A stretch of DNA of 64,000 bases from an uncultured Muriicola sp. Lineage in GTDB: Bacteria > Bacteroidota > Bacteroidia > Flavobacteriales > Flavobacteriaceae. The position numbers were made by a program, and so were the translations under genes. The notes under the pieces are model-generated. The model made no database searches. It was not told the origin of the DNA and saw only the letters and a program-made list of their open reading frames with translations. Below, piece by piece: positions 62,602-64,000 of this stretch; position 1 is the stretch's first letter; every line of letters begins with the position of its first letter. The stretch is from assembly GCF_947258935.1 (NCBI RefSeq), contig NZ_CAMYKH010000017.1:1-64000 (forward strand), given 5' to 3'.

Positions 62602-63533
62602 AATGGGAGGTTCCCCAGATCTACATTACCACCTGAAATGATGATGCCTATCTTTTGACCTTTATACTTATCCCGGTCTTTGTATAGTCCGGCCAGAGCC
62701 ACCGCACTGGAAGGCTCCACGATGATCTTCATCCGTTCCCAAATAAGACGCATGGCAGCTATTATCTCTTCCTCTTCAACCCGAACTATTGTTTTGACGT
62801 GTTTTAAAATTACCGGCAGCGTATTACTTCCTAATTGAGTTTTTAAGCCATCTGCGATGGTGTTGGTAGTTGGGTTCGATTCTATTTTACCGCTTTTTAA
62901 AGATCTATAGGCATCGTCTACTTCAAAAGGCTCTGTGCCTATCACCTGGCAATTCTTTCCCATAGCGGTTGCCGCTATGGCCGTACCGGCGATTAATCCT
63001 CCGCCTCCTACGGGAACAAATATGGTGTTTAAGTTTGGGTAATCCTCCAATAGTTCCAGGGCCGCCGTTCCTTGTCCCAGGATCACATTAATATCATTAG
63101 AGGGGTGTAAAAAAGTAGCGCCCGTTTTTTTTTGTATTTCCCCTGCCATGGCATTTCTTGCTTCAAGAGTTGGCTCGCATTCATAGATGATCCCTCCATA
63201 TTCTTTCACCCCATTCTTTTTTACTTCAGGAGCAGTTGTGGGCATAACTATATGGGCCTTAACTCCCAAGATCTGGGCCGCCAAGGAGAGTGCCTGAGCA
63301 AAATTGCCGGAAGAATGTGTAACTACACCCAGGGCCTTTTGTTCGGGGCTGAGTTTTAAAATGGCATGGGTAGCCCCGCGCATTTTATAAGCTCCCATAC
63401 GTTGAAAATTCTCACATTTAAAAAAGACCTCAGCACCTACAAAATCATTAATAAGCCTTGATGTTAGGACAGGGGTCCTATGAATATAAGGCCTGATTTT
63501 ATCATGACAAGCTAAAAGTTGTGTCCCGTCCAT
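62598..63533 (-). CDS. PLP-dependent threonine/serine dehydratase or serine racemase-like enzyme
   Basis: A 311-residue fold-type II PLP enzyme. The PLP Lys is in GAYKMRGA, the substrate Ser/Asn loop in THSSGNFAQAL, the phosphate-binding loop is VPVGGGGLIAG and the pyridine N partner region IIISGGNVDL. No C-terminal ACT domain is present, so it is a short, catabolic or racemase-type form rather than biosynthetic IlvA. Deamination of threonine/serine and racemisation cannot be separated from sequence alone. Confidence 0.9.
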   Translation of the reverse strand: MDGTQLLACHDKIRPYIHRTPVLTSRLINDFVGAEVFFKCENFQRMGAYKMRGATHAILKLSPEQKALGVVTHSSGNFAQALSLAAQILGVKAHIVMPTTAPEVKKNGVKEYGGIIYECEPTLEARNAMAGEIQKKTGATFLHPSNDINVILGQGTAALELLEDYPNLNTIFVPVGGGGLIAGTAIAATAMGKNCQVIGTEPFEVDDAYRSLKSGKIESNPTTNTIADGLKTQLGSNTLPVILKHVKTIVRVEEEEIIAAMRLIWERMKIIVEPSSAVALAGLYKDRDKYKGQKIGIIISGGNVDLGNLPF

Positions 63534-63559
63534 TGCTGAAATGTTGCATTTTTATACCG

Positions 63560-64000
63560 TTACTGCCACTCCAGGCTTTCCAGGATCCTTCGAACGTCAT
63601 TTTGAAGATAGGCAGCCGCAGGGTATATAGAATCATAATTTGGCTTTGCATAGAAATACAGCGAGCCGGTTAAAAAGTGTTCTGTGCTATCTGTGGCGTA
63701 GAATTGAGCCTGAGAGGCCGCATTTCCTTTTACTTCATAGAACATTCCAAATACTCGAGCATCTTCATTTATAAATTTTTGCTCCAGAATATTATCGGCC
63801 TTTGCCACATGCTCATAAGATAACCTTTGAGCATCAGACAATAAGTCGTTCAAATTATTCTCTACCGGCTTGTATGTAAGATAAATGGCGCCTTTTAAAG
63901 AAGGGTAATCCAAGGTAAGAGAAGATCTTTTAAGGTCCTTTACAGTTGCCAGATTATTGTATTGAAAATTATAGTTTTCAGTTTGCACCACTTTTATCTC
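63560..64000 (-). CDS. gldD: Gliding motility lipoprotein GldD, N-terminus beyond window edge
   Basis: The C-terminal ~147 residues of GldD, a lipoprotein required for gliding motility and type IX secretion in flavobacteria. Characteristic segments are LKGAIYLTYKPVENNLNDLLSDAQ (key YLTYKPVENNLNDLL), ARVFGMFYEVKGNAASQAQF and DSTEHFLTGSLYFYAKPNYDS. The frame is open to base 64000, so the GTG at 63991 is not the true start. It supports the T9SS assignments elsewhere in the window. Confidence 0.9.
   Translation of the reverse strand, partial: EIKVVQTENYNFQYNNLATVKDLKRSSLTLDYPSLKGAIYLTYKPVENNLNDLLSDAQRLSYEHVAKADNILEQKFINEDARVFGMFYEVKGNAASQAQFYATDSTEHFLTGSLYFYAKPNYDSIYPAAAYLQNDVRRILESLEWQ

Noticed and set aside
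1..64000. Mobile elements, CRISPR arrays, tRNA or rRNA genes
   Set aside because: I looked for transposase motifs, regular repeat-spacer patterns, cloverleaf sequences and long inverted repeats and found none.

Overview
The window is chromosomal DNA from a marine-type member of the Flavobacteriaceae (phylum Bacteroidota). The evidence is: gliding and type IX secretion genes (gldD at the right edge, two type A and one type B T9SS sorting-domain proteins); families largely confined to this phylum (DUF4271, DUF4296, DUF3098, DUF3127, DUF4199, DUF4301); an L21 with a Lys/Ala-rich tail; and a repeated promoter element TAnnTTTG, the Bacteroidota -7 box, upstream of many genes. The DNA is AT-leaning. 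I see no insertion sequence, prophage, CRISPR array, tRNA or rRNA.

Layout. 1-6.4 kb: end of the complex I operon (nuoN), a small conserved gene, an exported protein, a penicillin-acylase-type lipoprotein, a short PhnA-like protein and an MsbA-type ABC exporter. 6.5-11.5 kb: nifU-like and mrp (Fe-S), alkyltransferase-like protein, LysE exporter, trmB and a PhoR/PhoB-like two-component pair. 11.7-21.6 kb: two tiny T9SS sorting-domain proteins, a LuxE-like acyl-activating enzyme, tyrS, then epimerase, DUF4296, dihydroorotase, polyprenol-phosphate glycosyltransferase, GT39, DUF4271 and hemD. 21.7-30.7 kb: pckA, DUF423, a lysine/alanine catabolic neighbourhood (saccharopine dehydrogenase, Lrp, alanine dehydrogenase), a zinc peptidase and leuS. 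30.8-36.9 kb: T9SS type B protein, ftsX, DUF3098, uppP, truB, a TonB-like protein and a thioredoxin-fold protein. 37-42.6 kb: a TetR-ABC-HlyD-TolC export operon, divergent from a small secreted-protein gene broken by one amber codon. 42.8-48.5 kb: tag, aat, DUF3127, flavin reductase, an orphan histidine kinase, HIT and greA. 48.6-54.6 kb: a decaying thiamin-type locus. 54.7-64 kb: ahcY, rpmA/rplU, DUF4199, an M16 peptidase pair, a DMT permease, a PLP dehydratase and gldD.

The most unusual region is 48.6-51.3 kb. A TPP riboswitch with its own promoter precedes a TonB-dependent receptor that carries an internal frame-breaking deletion. The receptor's C-terminus has been joined to the C-terminus of the convergent Rieske-like lipoprotein gene, so one deletion appears to have truncated both. 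Upstream on the same strand lie a 4'-phosphopantetheinyl transferase, a PnuC/PnuT-type transporter, a NadR-like kinase and DUF4301. The second notable region is 39.8-42.6 kb: the exporter's nucleotide-binding domain has lost the Walker B aspartate, the signature motif and the H-loop histidine, its TetR gene is flanked by palindromes that look like operators, and the neighbouring small secreted-protein gene is nonsense-interrupted but keeps its promoter and terminator.

Otherwise the window is ordinary housekeeping sequence. Functions are assigned from motifs and remembered family features; no database search was possible.
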